In this document: positions 16,359-24,990 of the stretch, one piece after another
Numbering within the stretch: the stretch's first letter is position 1
How the letters are laid out: each line of letters starts with the position of its first letter
NCBI RefSeq assembly: GCF_030811555.1
Contig: NZ_JAUSQZ010000001.1
Coordinates: 372,001 to 436,000, forward strand
Origin: Kineosporia succinea
Lineage (GTDB): Bacteria; Actinomycetota; Actinomycetes; Actinomycetales; Kineosporiaceae
DNA length: 64,000 bases
Direction of reading: 5' to 3'
The notes under the pieces: generated by a model
What the model was told of the DNA's origin: nothing
Databases searched by the model: none
The model's input: only the letters and a program-made list of their open reading frames with translations
Made by a program: the position numbers and the translations under genes

Positions 16359-19295
16359 TCAGCTGCAGCCGGACGTGCTGCCGCAGCCCTCGCACACGTA
16401 GCAGGAACCGGCCGGGCGCATCTTCGTGCCACAGGTGAAGCACATCGGCGCGTCGGACGTGCGGCCCTGCATGGCCTCGAACAGCTCGGCCGAGGAGTGC
16501 ACCGCGGTCGGGGCCGACTTGGCGGTGGCGGCACCGTCGACGTTCACGGTCGTCTTGGCGGTGCTCGTCGCGGTGCCCGTGTTCAGGGGCTCCGGCTTGT
16601 GCTCCGGCTTGGCCTCCTGCTTGGCCGGGGCCGACTGGGCGAGCGTCTCGAGTTCCTCCTCGACGTCGTCACCGTCTTCGTCCACCGGCAGGTACGAACC
16701 GGTGGCCAGCTCCCGGGCCCGCTCGTCGGCCGAGTAGATGCCGAGCGCCGAGCGCTCCTCGAACGACAGGTGGTCGAGCGCCAGGCGCCGGAACACGTAG
16801 TCCATGATGCTGGAGCTCATCCGCACGTCCGGGTCGTCGGTCAGGCCGGCCGGCTCGAAACGCAGGTTGGTGAACTTCTCCACGTACGTCTGCAGCGGAA
16901 CCCCGTGCTGCAGAGCGATGCTCACGGCCACGGAGAACGAGTCCATCATGCCGGCCAGGGTGGAGCCCTGCTTGCCGAGCTTGATGAAGACCTCGCCCAG
17001 GCCGTCGTCGGGGTAGCTGCCGGCCGTCATGTAGCCCTTGGCACCGCCCACGGTGAAGCGGGTGGTGATCGACGGACGCGACTTCGGCAGGCGCTTGCGG
17101 GTCGGACGGTACTCCACGACCTTCTCGACGACCTTCTCGACCGCCACCGGCGCGTCGGCCTTCTTGGCCTTGGCGTCGGAGAGCGGCTGGCCGACCTTGC
17201 AGTTGTCGCGGTACACGGCCAGCGCCTTCAGGCCGAGCTTCCAGCCCTGGAAGTACACGTCGCCGATGTTCTCGACGGTCGCGCTCTCGGGCAGGTTGAC
17301 CGTCTTGGAGATGGCACCCGACAGGAACGGCTGCGTGGCCGCCATCATCCGGACGTGGCCCATGGGCTTGATCGCCCGCTCGCCCATCGCGCAGTCGAAG
17401 ACCTCGTAGTGCTCGGTCTTCAGGCCGGGCGCGTCGATGACGTGGCCCTTCTCGGAGATGTACTCGACGATCGCCTCGACCGTCTCCTCGGCGTAGCCGA
17501 GCTTGCGCAGCGCGCGCGGGATGGTCTGGTTGACGATCTGCATCGAGCCGCCGCCGACCAGCTTCTTGAACTTGACCAGCGAGAAGTCCGGCTCGATACC
17601 GGTGGTGTCGCAGTCCATCATGAAGCCGATGGTGCCGGTGGGCGCCAGCAGCGAGGCCTGCGCGTTGCGCCAGCCGTTGACCTCACCGATCTTCAGCGAC
17701 GCCTCCCACTCCTTGGTGGCGGCGCGCTGCACGGCGACGTCCATGGGGTGCAGGGTGCGGATCGTGTCGTTGGCCGCGGCGTGCTTGCGCATGACCCGGC
17801 GGTGCGCCTCGGCGTTGCGGGCGTAACCGTCGTAAGCGCCCACCACACCGGCCAGTTCGGCGGAGCGGCGGTAGGCCGCGCCCGTCATCAGCGAGGTGAT
17901 CGAGGCGGCCAGCGCGCGGCCACCGTCGGAGTCGTAGCCCAGGCCCGACTCCATCAGCAGGGCACCGAGGTTGGCGTAGCCGATGCCGAGCTGGCGGTAG
18001 GCGCGGGTGGTCTCGGTGATCGCCGCGGTCGGGAAGTCGGCGAAGCAGATCGAGATGTCCATCGCGGTGATGACCATCTCGACGGCCCGGGTGAACTTCT
18101 CGACGTCGAAACCACCGTCGGCCTGCACGAACTTGAGCAGGTTCAGCGAGGCCAGGTTGCAGCTGGAGTTGTCGAGGTGCATGTACTCCGAGCACGGGTT
18201 GCTGGCGGTGATGCGGCCCGACTCCGGCGTGGTGTGCCAGTCGTTGATCACGCCGTCGTACTGGATGCCCGGGTCGGCGCACTCCCACGCGGCGAGCGCC
18301 ATCTTGTCGAAAAGGGCCTTGGCGTCGACGTACTCGATGACCTCACCGGTGGTGCGGCTGGTCAGGCCGAACTGCTCGCCGAACTCGACGGCACGCATGA
18401 ACTCGTCGGTGACGCGCACCGAGTTGTTGGCGTTCTGGTACTGGACGCTGGTGATGTCCTTGCCACCGAGGTCCATGTCGAAACCGGCGTCGCGCAGGGC
18501 GCGGATCTTGTTCTCTTCCTTGGCCTTGGTCTCGATGAACTCCTCGATGTCGGGGTGGTCGACATCGAGAACGACCATCTTCGCCGCGCGGCGGGTGGCG
18601 CCACCGGACTTGATGGTTCCGGCCGAGGCGTCGGCGCCGCGCATGAAGGAGACCGGGCCGGAGGCGGTGCCGCCGGAGTTCAGCAGCTCCTTGGAGGAGC
18701 GGATGCGGGAGAGGTTCAGGCCGGCGCCGGAGCCGCCCTTGAAGATGAAACCCTCTTCCTTGTACCAGTTCAGGATCGAGTCCATCGAGTCGTCGACCGA
18801 CAGGATGAAGCACGCGCTGACCTGCTGCGGGGCGCTGGTGCCGACGTTGAACCAGACCGGCGAGTTGAACGCGAAGACCTGGTTGAGCAGCATCCAGGTG
18901 AGCTCGTGCTCGAACACGTCGCCGTCTTCCTCGGTGAGGAAGTAGCCGTTGTCGCGGCCGGCCTTGGTGTAGGTCAGCACGACGCGGTCGATGAGCTGCT
19001 TGAGGCTGGACTCGCGCGAGTCCGAGCCGACCGCACCACGGAAGTACTTGGTGGTGACGATGGTGGACGCGTTGAGGCTCCAGAAGTCGGGGAACTCGAC
19101 GCCCTTCTGCTCGAAGATCGTCTCACCCGACTTCCAGTTCGTCTGGACGACGTCGCGTCGCTCCCAGGTCACCTGGTCGTAGGGGTGGACCCCTTCGGTG
19201 GTGTAGATCCGCTCGATCTTCAGGCCGGTGCGGCGCACCTGGGGTGCGTCGTTTCGCGTCTTACGCGAGCCTCGGCCCGACGCGGTCTCCGTCAT
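16359..19295 (-). CDS. nrdJ: Adenosylcobalamin-dependent (class II) ribonucleoside-diphosphate reductase
   Basis: A 978-residue enzyme of typical NrdJ length that makes deoxyribonucleotides using a B12-derived thiyl radical, independent of oxygen. Seen in order: VWFNVG and SACFILSVDDSMDSI (N-terminal active-site Cys), FKGGSGAGLNLSRIRS, the finger-loop NPCSEYMHLDNSSCNLASLNL with the radical Cys, LLAPTGTIGFMMDCDTTGIEPD, and a C-terminal tail with CFTCGTKM..CYVCEGC and GCGSTSGCS providing the redox-shuttle and zinc-type cysteines. The frame extends to 19343, but ATG 19295 with AAAGGGGA upstream is the preferred start. nrdR lies 146 bp upstream on the same strand, separated by a strong hairpin. 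Confidence 0.96.
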   Translation of the reverse strand: MTETASGRGSRKTRNDAPQVRRTGLKIERIYTTEGVHPYDQVTWERRDVVQTNWKSGETIFEQKGVEFPDFWSLNASTIVTTKYFRGAVGSDSRESSLKQLIDRVVLTYTKAGRDNGYFLTEEDGDVFEHELTWMLLNQVFAFNSPVWFNVGTSAPQQVSACFILSVDDSMDSILNWYKEEGFIFKGGSGAGLNLSRIRSSKELLNSGGTASGPVSFMRGADASAGTIKSGGATRRAAKMVVLDVDHPDIEEFIETKAKEENKIRALRDAGFDMDLGGKDITSVQYQNANNSVRVTDEFMRAVEFGEQFGLTSRTTGEVIEYVDAKALFDKMALAAWECADPGIQYDGVINDWHTTPESGRITASNPCSEYMHLDNSSCNLASLNLLKFVQADGGFDVEKFTRAVEMVITAMDISICFADFPTAAITETTRAYRQLGIGYANLGALLMESGLGYDSDGGRALAASITSLMTGAAYRRSAELAGVVGAYDGYARNAEAHRRVMRKHAAANDTIRTLHPMDVAVQRAATKEWEASLKIGEVNGWRNAQASLLAPTGTIGFMMDCDTTGIEPDFSLVKFKKLVGGGSMQIVNQTIPRALRKLGYAEETVEAIVEYISEKGHVIDAPGLKTEHYEVFDCAMGERAIKPMGHVRMMAATQPFLSGAISKTVNLPESATVENIGDVYFQGWKLGLKALAVYRDNCKVGQPLSDAKAKKADAPVAVEKVVEKVVEYRPTRKRLPKSRPSITTRFTVGGAKGYMTAGSYPDDGLGEVFIKLGKQGSTLAGMMDSFSVAVSIALQHGVPLQTYVEKFTNLRFEPAGLTDDPDVRMSSSIMDYVFRRLALDHLSFEERSALGIYSADERARELATGSYLPVDEDGDDVEEELETLAQSAPAKQEAKPEHKPEPLNTGTATSTAKTTVNVDGAATAKSAPTAVHSSAELFEAMQGRTSDAPMCFTCGTKMRPAGSCYVCEGCGSTSGCS

Positions 19296-19387
19296 CTTGT
19301 GCGTTCCCCTTTGTGTCGCCGCGACCGGAGGCAGACCGGGCACGGCGTAGTGGTGGCCTTCATGACCGGGTATGAGCTTCGTTACGG

Positions 19388-19427
19388 ACCGCTGTCGCCC
19401 GGCCTTCCCCAGCCGGGCGACAGCGGT
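19388..19427. terminator. 16-bp perfect hairpin between nrdR and nrdJ
   Basis: Arms 19388-19403 and 19412-19427 pair perfectly around an 8-nt loop, 14 bases after the nrdR stop. In structure it is a strong intrinsic terminator or attenuator; no T-run follows. It would set a lower nrdJ level than nrdR on a shared transcript, or separate the two units. Confidence 0.75.
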
Positions 19428-19441
19428 GACTCGGAGGTGAT

Positions 19442-19918
19442 TCAGGTGGTACCCGGCTCGACGCCGGTGGGCTCCCGCTCGGCGCGGAGCACCGTGATCG
19501 CGGACTCGAAGTCCTCGAGGGACTCGAACGCCTGGTAGACGCTGGCGAACCGCAGGTAGGCGACCTCGTCGAGCTCGCGCAGCGGGCCGAGGATGGAGAG
19601 CCCGACCTCGTGCGCGTCGATCTCGGCGCAGCCGGTGGTGCGGATCGCCTCCTCGACCTTCTGCGCCAGGCGGGCCAGGTCGTCCTCACCGACGGGCCGG
19701 CCCTGGCAGGCCTTGCGCACACCGTTGGCCACCTTGGCACGGCTGAACGGCTCGGTGGCGCCGGACCGCTTGACCACGGTCAGGCTGGCCGTCTCGAGCG
19801 TGCTGAAGCGGCGGCCGCACTCGGGACACTGCCGGCGCCGGCGGATGGCGGCACCGTCGTCGGTGCTGCGGGAGTCGACGACCCGGGAATCGGTGTTGCG
19901 GCAGAAGGGACAGTGCAC
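19442..19918 (-). CDS. nrdR: Transcriptional repressor NrdR
   Basis: A 158-residue repressor of ribonucleotide reductase genes. It has an N-terminal zinc ribbon (MHCPFC at 1-6 and CPECGRRF at ~34-41, four Cys) and an ATP-cone domain ([21 protein letters not shown] onward) that reads ATP/dATP. Family length is 150-160. Two NrdR boxes lie just upstream (20000-20046), so it is autoregulated. It precedes nrdJ on the same strand, as in Streptomyces nrdRJ. Confidence 0.96.
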   Translation of the reverse strand: MHCPFCRNTDSRVVDSRSTDDGAAIRRRRQCPECGRRFSTLETASLTVVKRSGATEPFSRAKVANGVRKACQGRPVGEDDLARLAQKVEEAIRTTGCAEIDAHEVGLSILGPLRELDEVAYLRFASVYQAFESLEDFESAITVLRAEREPTGVEPGTT

Positions 19919-19999
19919 GGCGCGACTCCTCCCGGGACACTCGCAGGGCCGGGCCGAGATGGCACCGGGACGCCCTGTGGGTAACCGTTGACTGGTTGT

Positions 20000-20046
20000 T
20001 GACTAGATGTGGAGCTTCACAGCTCTGTAACTACTACATCTGGGGG
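20000..20046 (-). promoter_or_regulatory. Tandem NrdR boxes upstream of nrdR
   Basis: Two 16-bp elements at 20000-20015 and 20031-20046 each match the known NrdR-box consensus (aCaCwAtATaTwGtgt) at about nine positions including the AT centre; on the minus strand the core reads AGATGTAGT in the upstream box and ACATCTAGT in the other. Their start-to-start distance is 31 bp, about three helical turns, which is the spacing expected for cooperative NrdR binding. They lie directly downstream of the predicted -10 element. Confidence 0.7.
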
Positions 20047-20048
20047 TA

Positions 20049-20077
20049 ACGCTAGGCCTGTGGCCGACGCGTTGCAA
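20049..20077 (-). promoter_or_regulatory. Predicted nrdR promoter
   Basis: On the minus strand TTGCAA (20077-20072) and TAGCGT (20054-20049) are separated by exactly 17 bp. The NrdR boxes begin three bases downstream, covering the transcription start, which fits a repressed promoter. Upstream to 20390 (about 310 bp) I see no gene; a 12-bp palindrome GCAGTTAACTGC overlaps the LysM gene stop at 20387-20398. Confidence 0.5.
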
Positions 20078-20390
20078 GCCGGTCCCATGGCTCGGACAGC
20101 CCGCCCGGCCCACTGCGGCGACGCCCCAGGATAGGTTCCGGACAGGATCCCCGGGGCCGGTTCTGCATTCCCCGCACCTCCTCGGGCGACCCGCACTCCT
20201 GCGTGCGACCTGCGTCTTTACCGGCCTCACTCACCCACCCGAGTGACTACCGGCCGCAACTATAAAGCTACTTTCAGCCACCATCGAGGGGTGTCCGCAT
20301 CGCGGGACACGCCCGGCGGAACAGTGGCGCGATCGACACTGACGCCCTACATCTTGTGGCCCGCGCTCAGCACCGACCGAACATGCGCAG

Positions 20391-20864
20391 TTAACTGCCC
20401 GGAAGGGCGATGCGCTGCCCGGCCCCCACGGCCGCACCCGGCAGGGCGTTGAGCTCGATGATCTCGGCGACGGTGTCGCGCCGGTCGGTGCCGGGCGCGA
20501 CGTCACCGGCGATCTCCCAGAGCGTCTCGCCCGGGAGCACCCGGTGATAGCTGACCGGCACGTGGCCAACGGCGGAGCCCGCCTCGGCGGGACGGGTGAG
20601 CAGCAGCACCCCGGCCACCACGGCGACGACCCCGAGCAGGAGCACACCTCCGCGCACCACCAGGCGGCCACGCCGGGTCAGGCGCAGCGGCGGCGGCCCG
20701 GACAGCGCCCGCTCGTTCTCCCCCACCACCCGCAGCCGGGGCCGGGGGCGAGGGTGGGGCGACCCGGCCAGCAGGGGGTGCACCGGACGACGGTCAGAAC
20801 GGCCGGAGCGCATGCGCGGCGCGACCCGGGACCGGGCGGACGGCGAAGCGGACATCAGGCTCAT
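20391..20864 (-). CDS. LysM-domain membrane protein divergent from lexA (SOS-linked candidate)
   Basis: A 157-residue protein. A basic, proline/arginine-rich cytoplasmic segment (residues 1-70) is followed by one membrane helix (~72-92, [19 protein letters not shown]) and a C-terminal LysM domain ([20 protein letters not shown]...INELNAL-type pattern) that would bind peptidoglycan. The frame opens at 20906, but that start lies inside a LexA box; ATG 20864 with GGAG six bases upstream is preferred. The position next to lexA and the membrane+LysM architecture match SOS-induced division inhibitors such as YneA and mycobacterial ChiZ (Rv2719c). Function is inferred from context. Confidence 0.8.
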   Translation of the reverse strand: MSLMSASPSARSRVAPRMRSGRSDRRPVHPLLAGSPHPRPRPRLRVVGENERALSGPPPLRLTRRGRLVVRGGVLLLGVVAVVAGVLLLTRPAEAGSAVGHVPVSYHRVLPGETLWEIAGDVAPGTDRRDTVAEIIELNALPGAAVGAGQRIALPGS

Positions 20865-20898
20865 CCTGGACTCCAATCGGTGAGCGAGAGAATCATCT

Positions 20899-20930
20899 TC
20901 GAACACAGGTTCGATCGAACAGGTGTTCCA
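20899..20930. promoter_or_regulatory. Two abutting LexA (SOS) boxes
   Basis: TCGAACACAGGTTCGA (20899-20914) is a perfect match to the actinobacterial/Gram-positive SOS box TCGAAC-N4-GTTCGA; TCGAACAGGTGTTCCA (20915-20930) matches at all but one dyad position. They abut with no gap, 35-66 bp before the LysM gene start. Confidence 0.9.
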
Positions 20931-20966
20931 TGTCTACCACTCGAGCCCGGAAAACTCGCGACACGT

Positions 20967-20982
20967 TCGAACACTTGTTTGA
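20967..20982. promoter_or_regulatory. Third LexA (SOS) box, lexA side
   Basis: TCGAACACTTGTTTGA differs from the SOS consensus at a single dyad position. It lies about 70 bp upstream of the lexA ATG and should mediate lexA autoregulation, while the pair at 20899-20930 faces the LysM gene. Confidence 0.88.
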
Positions 20983-21053
20983 AAGTGTCGCCGGGCTTTC
21001 CTAGGGTGATCACGTCCGGTGGACTGCCGGGCACAGGGTCATGGAGGTGGCAG

Positions 21054-21791
21054 ATGGCGAACAATCCGACCGCCGGCGCGGCGGAACCGGAGAAGGGGGG
21101 CGCTACGGTGCGCACGCTCCCCGACGGGCCTCCCGACGGCGACGGTCTGACCGTGCGCCAGCGGCGGGTGCTCGAGACCATCCGGGAGACCGTCGACCGG
21201 CGTGGCTACCCGCCGAGCATGCGCGAGATCGGTGAGGCCGTCGGCCTGACCAGCCCGAGCAGCGTCGCCCACCAGCTCACCAGCCTGGAGAAGAAGGGCT
21301 TCGTGCGCCGCGACCCGAACCGGCCGCGCGCGATCGAGGTGATCATGCCGGGCGAGCGGGGCGAGCTCGACCGCACGTCCGCCTTCGGGGCCGACGCCGG
21401 TGGCGAGACCCAGCCGGCGCCCTCGTACGTGCCGCTGGTCGGCCGGATCGCTGCCGGTGGCCCGATCCTCGCCGAGCAGGCCGTGGAAGACGTCTTCGCC
21501 CTGCCCCGCCAGCTGGTCGGCGACGGTGAGCTGTTCCTGCTGAAGGTCGTCGGTGACTCGATGATCGACGCGGCGATCTGCGACGGCGACCTGGTCGCGG
21601 TGCGCCGCCAGCCGGTGGCCGAGAACGGTGAGGTGGTGGCCGCGATGATCGACGGCGAGGCCACCGTCAAGACGTTCAAGCGCAAGGACGGCGACATCTG
21701 GCTGCTCCCGCACAACGAGGCCTACCAGCCGATCCCGGGCAACGACGCGACGATCCTGGGCCGCGTGGTCGCGGTCATGCGCCGCGTCTGA
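21054..21791 (+). CDS. lexA: LexA repressor (SOS master regulator, S24 family)
   Basis: A 245-residue repressor. N-terminal winged helix ~32-95 ([37 protein letters not shown]). The autocleavage site is Ala134-Gly135 in GRIAAGGPI; the catalytic dyad is Ser169 (VGDSMID) and Lys206 (ATVKTFK). The reading frame is open from 20544, but ATG 21054 with GGAGG at 21043 is the start. It has an N-terminal extension of ~30 residues before the DNA-binding domain, as common in actinobacteria. Three LexA boxes lie upstream. Confidence 0.97.
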   Translation: MANNPTAGAAEPEKGGATVRTLPDGPPDGDGLTVRQRRVLETIRETVDRRGYPPSMREIGEAVGLTSPSSVAHQLTSLEKKGFVRRDPNRPRAIEVIMPGERGELDRTSAFGADAGGETQPAPSYVPLVGRIAAGGPILAEQAVEDVFALPRQLVGDGELFLLKVVGDSMIDAAICDGDLVAVRRQPVAENGEVVAAMIDGEATVKTFKRKDGDIWLLPHNEAYQPIPGNDATILGRVVAVMRRV

Positions 21792-21854
21792 TTCAGCTCC
21801 TGCCGCGAGCACACCCGAACGGCCTCCGCACGGAAGCGGGGGCACCCCATGGGC

Positions 21855-21893
21855 CGAAGCCGGCTCCGCCTGGCCTGTGCGGAGCCGGCTTCG
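21855..21893 (+). terminator. lexA terminator hairpin
   Basis: A perfect 15-bp stem (21855-21869 with 21879-21893) around a 9-nt loop, about 65 bp after the lexA stop. The rest of the 392-bp gap to 22183 shows no gene; it must contain the promoter of the next gene. Confidence 0.85.
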
Positions 21894-22183
21894 TCGTGTC
21901 CGGGGCAGCTGCACGAGCTCACCCCAGGGCCTGTCCAGTGCCCTTCGCCCGTGAACGCCACCGGCCGGGTGTCTGATATCTCACCGGGTCCGATCAGGGG
22001 TTTGACCGGCCGCGGCGCTTTTCCGGCCTCGGCGCCGCGCTACTGTCCTGCGGACGTCAAGCGTGTTTCACCCAGGTTGCACGAGTGGTGACGGGCGGGA
22101 ACGGCGTCGCTGAAGTCTCTGGCAGATACGTGTCACCGACCCGGCCCGGGCTGATCCCGGCCGGCCGGACAGGAAGGATCGCT

Positions 22184-22447
22184 GTGCCCGATCCCGTGGT
22201 TGTCGACCTCACGGTCGTGGAACTCGACTCGGCCGTGCGCGCCGTCGTCGCCCAGCAGCTCCGGCTGCCCACCGCCGAGCTCTCCCCCGGCGCGCCCGTG
22301 CGGCTCGACCTGGACGAGGCCGAGCGCCCCCAGCTGCTGACCGCCATGGGCGAGGTGTTCGACGCGACCTTCCCCGACGACTTCCTCGACGGCGTCCACA
22401 CGGTCGCCGACCTGAGTGACGCGGTGCGGGTGTCGCTCCGGGCCTGA
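22184..22447 (+). CDS. Acyl-carrier-protein-like protein lacking the phosphopantetheine Ser
   Basis: An 87-residue acidic protein starting at GTG 22184 with AGGAAGG six bases upstream. It has the four-helix ACP pattern: AVRAVVAQQLRLPTAELSPG, then the position of the DSL motif, a helix LLTAMGEVFDATFPDDF and the closing VHTVADLSDAV. Where carriers have LGLDSLD, this one reads LDLDEAE, so the Ser that carries phosphopantetheine appears replaced by Glu. It may be a structural or regulatory ACP-like protein rather than an acyl carrier. It is monocistronic and convergent with dinG. Confidence 0.65.
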   Translation: MPDPVVVDLTVVELDSAVRAVVAQQLRLPTAELSPGAPVRLDLDEAERPQLLTAMGEVFDATFPDDFLDGVHTVADLSDAVRVSLRA

Positions 22448-22518
22448 GAGCCCGGGAAAGCCCGACCTCCCGAAAAGCCCGGAAGCCCTGGAGCCCGGGA
22501 AACCCGGAAAGCCATGCA

Positions 22519-22544
22519 GCCCGGCCTGCTCGAACAGGCCGGGC
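22519..22544. terminator. Bidirectional terminator hairpin
   Basis: A perfect 10-bp stem GCCCGGCCTG with a CTCGAA loop, between the convergent ACP-like gene (plus) and dinG (minus). Confidence 0.85.
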
Positions 22545-22553
22545 CCGCTGCCC

Positions 22554-24788
22554 TCAGGCGTCGTCGGCCGCCTCGTCGATGCGCCGCAGTGCCTTGAGCA
22601 CCACGTCCTTGTCGGTCGTGGTCCAGAACGCCGGCAGCGAGGCCCGCAGGAAGTTGCCGTAGCGGGCCGTGGCCAGGCGCGGGTCGAGCACCGCGACCAC
22701 CCCCTTGTCGCCCGATGACCGGATCAGCCGCCCCACCCCCTGTGCCAGGCGCAGCGCCGCGTGGGTCGCCGCGACCGACATGAACCCGTTGCCCCCGGCC
22801 TTGGCCACGGCGCGCTGACGAGCCGAGGCCAGCGGGTCGTCGGGACGTGGGAACGGGATCCGGTCGACCACCACCAGCTGGCACGAGGGCCCGGGCACGT
22901 CCACGCCCTGCCACAGCGTCAGTGTGCCGAACAGGCAGGTGCGCGGATCGGCGGCGAACTCCTTGACCAGCGTGTTCATGCTGTCGTCGCCCTGGCACAG
23001 GATCGGCACGTCGAGGCGTTCGCGCAGTTCCTCGGCGGCGGCCTCGGCGGCCCGGCGCGACGAGAACAGCCCCAGCGTGCGCCCGCCGGAGGCCTTGATC
23101 AGCTCTTCCAGCTCATCCATGGCCTGCGTCGGCGTGCCGTCGCGACCGGGCTGGGGCAGGTGCTTGGCCAGGTAGAGGATGCCCTGCCGGGGGTAGTCGA
23201 AGGGGCTGCCGACGTCGAGCCCCGTCCACTCCGGGGCCCCCTCACCGCCCAGCCCGACCCCGCCCGCAGCCGAGTCGAAGTTGCCCCCGATGGTCAGCGT
23301 GGCCGAGGTCAGCACCACCGTGCGGCTCTCGAACAGCCGCTCGCGCAGCAGCCCGGCCACCGACAGCGGCGCCACGTGCAGACCGACCCGTTCGCCCCCG
23401 TCGGGCCGCCGGGTGCGCGAGACCCAGATGACGTCGTAGGCCTGGGCCTGCGCCGCGGCCTGGATGAACCGCTCGGCGACGTCGAAGACCTCCTGCACGG
23501 CGGCCCGCGCCACCTGCAGCGCGCCGTCGCCCTCGCCGCCCTTCTCGTCTTTCGAGAGCTGCTGGATCGACGACGTGACGGCCCGGGCGTTGTCGCGCAC
23601 CGAGCTGATCGCGGCCAGGAGCCCGTCGGGGACACCGTGTTCGAGGCGCCCGGCGGGCAGGTCTTCCAGCACCGCCTCGAGCGTCTCGCCCGCCACCTCG
23701 AGCAGCGTGGTGTCGCCGACACCGACCCGGCGGGCGCCGCGCGAGGCCGATTCGATCATCGGGCCGGTCATCTCGTCGGTGGTGACCGAGGTGACCCGGT
23801 CGGCGAACTCGTGCGCCTCGTCCAGAATCAGCACCTCGTGCTCGGGCAGCATCTGCCGGCCCTCGAACGAGTCGATCGCCACCAGCGCGTGGTTCGTCAC
23901 GACGATGTCGACGTCGCGAGCGCGCTCACGCGCCAGCTCCACGTGGCAGTCGCCCGCCATCGGGCAGCGCGAGGCGCCGAGGCACTCGTGGGCGCTGACC
24001 GAGACCTGCCGCCAGGCCTTCTCGGACACGCCCGGCACCAGCTCGTCGCGGTCACCGGTGCGGGTGGTCTCGGCCCATTCACGCAGCCGCACGACCTCCC
24101 GCCCGAGCTTGCCCGCGGCCGCGCTGTAGGTCACGCCGGTCACCGGGGCCGGGTGGGAGACACCCTTGTCGGTCTGGTCGTGCAGCGGGAGTTCCGACGG
24201 CGCGTCGAAGAGCGTGTCCTCGTCGGGGAAACCACCGGCCAGCTTGTGCACACAGACGTAGTTGCGGCGCCCCTTCACCAGCTGCCAGCTCGGGGAGCGG
24301 CCCAGCTTCTCGGTGAGGGCGCCGGCCAGGCGCGGCAGGTCGCGCTCCACGATCTGTGCCTGCAGGGCCAGCGTCGCGGTCGAGATCACCACCGGCCGTT
24401 CGGAGTTCACGGCCTTCTTGACCGAGGGCACCAGGTAGCCGAGCGACTTGCCGGTGCCGGTGCCGGCCTGCACGAGCAGGTGCCGGCGGGCGTTGATCGC
24501 CTCGTCGACGGCCTCGGCCATCTGCACCTGGCCCTCGCGCGGCACCCCACCGATCTCGGCGACCGCGGCCGAGAGCAGGTCGGTCACCTTGCGCCGGCGG
24601 CCCTTCGAGGATGTCTTCGACGACGGACGCGCCGGTGCGGTTCCCGGGGACCCGTCACCTTCGGGAGCCGAGGGTTCTGCCGCGGTCTCCGCGTCGTCTT
24701 CAAGCTCGTGGTTCCCAGGTGTCTCAGGTGACGCATCGGGCTCCGTCCCGATCCTCGTGTCCTGCTCGGGATCGGTGCTGGAAGCCAT
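22554..24788 (-). CDS. dinG: DinG-family ATP-dependent DNA helicase (XPD-like)
   Basis: A 744-residue superfamily 2 helicase. After a 65-residue acidic/basic low-complexity N-terminus come REGQVQM, Walker A AGTGTGKSLGYL (~108-119), four spaced cysteines for an iron-sulfur cluster (CVHK..., CLGASRCPMAGDCH), the DEAH box LILDEAHEF, and C-terminal motifs TLWQGVDVPG and QGVGRLIRSSGDKG. It is predicted to unwind damaged or R-loop DNA 5' to 3'. It is called DinG by similarity; no LexA box is visible before it, so SOS control is not supported here. Confidence 0.92.
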   Translation of the reverse strand: MASSTDPEQDTRIGTEPDASPETPGNHELEDDAETAAEPSAPEGDGSPGTAPARPSSKTSSKGRRRKVTDLLSAAVAEIGGVPREGQVQMAEAVDEAINARRHLLVQAGTGTGKSLGYLVPSVKKAVNSERPVVISTATLALQAQIVERDLPRLAGALTEKLGRSPSWQLVKGRRNYVCVHKLAGGFPDEDTLFDAPSELPLHDQTDKGVSHPAPVTGVTYSAAAGKLGREVVRLREWAETTRTGDRDELVPGVSEKAWRQVSVSAHECLGASRCPMAGDCHVELARERARDVDIVVTNHALVAIDSFEGRQMLPEHEVLILDEAHEFADRVTSVTTDEMTGPMIESASRGARRVGVGDTTLLEVAGETLEAVLEDLPAGRLEHGVPDGLLAAISSVRDNARAVTSSIQQLSKDEKGGEGDGALQVARAAVQEVFDVAERFIQAAAQAQAYDVIWVSRTRRPDGGERVGLHVAPLSVAGLLRERLFESRTVVLTSATLTIGGNFDSAAGGVGLGGEGAPEWTGLDVGSPFDYPRQGILYLAKHLPQPGRDGTPTQAMDELEELIKASGGRTLGLFSSRRAAEAAAEELRERLDVPILCQGDDSMNTLVKEFAADPRTCLFGTLTLWQGVDVPGPSCQLVVVDRIPFPRPDDPLASARQRAVAKAGGNGFMSVAATHAALRLAQGVGRLIRSSGDKGVVAVLDPRLATARYGNFLRASLPAFWTTTDKDVVLKALRRIDEAADDA

Positions 24789-24990
24789 CGGACCAGCCTA
24801 ATGGCCCGTCGGCCAAAGACCTGAATGTGCCGCTCCGGCCCCCGGCAAAGCGCCCTCGTACTGCACCTTTGTCCTTAGCTGCCGAGCAGGTGTCCTCGGC
24901 TGCGTCGTGGGGTTCGACCGCGGCGCAGAGGTCCTGGACCGCGGCGCGGGACGACGAGGCCGCAGACCGGCGTACTGGAGGAACGTGCGG

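Noticed and set aside
20070-20105. On the minus strand upstream of nrdR, GAGCCATGGGACCGGCTTGC matches about 15 of 18 positions of the B12-box of cobalamin riboswitches.
   Set aside because: The rest of the riboswitch (conserved GGGAA..GGTG core and CCGCCACTGT element) is not found upstream, and the box lies upstream of the predicted promoter. In Streptomyces the B12 riboswitch controls class Ia nrdABS, not nrdRJ. A covariance-model search would decide.
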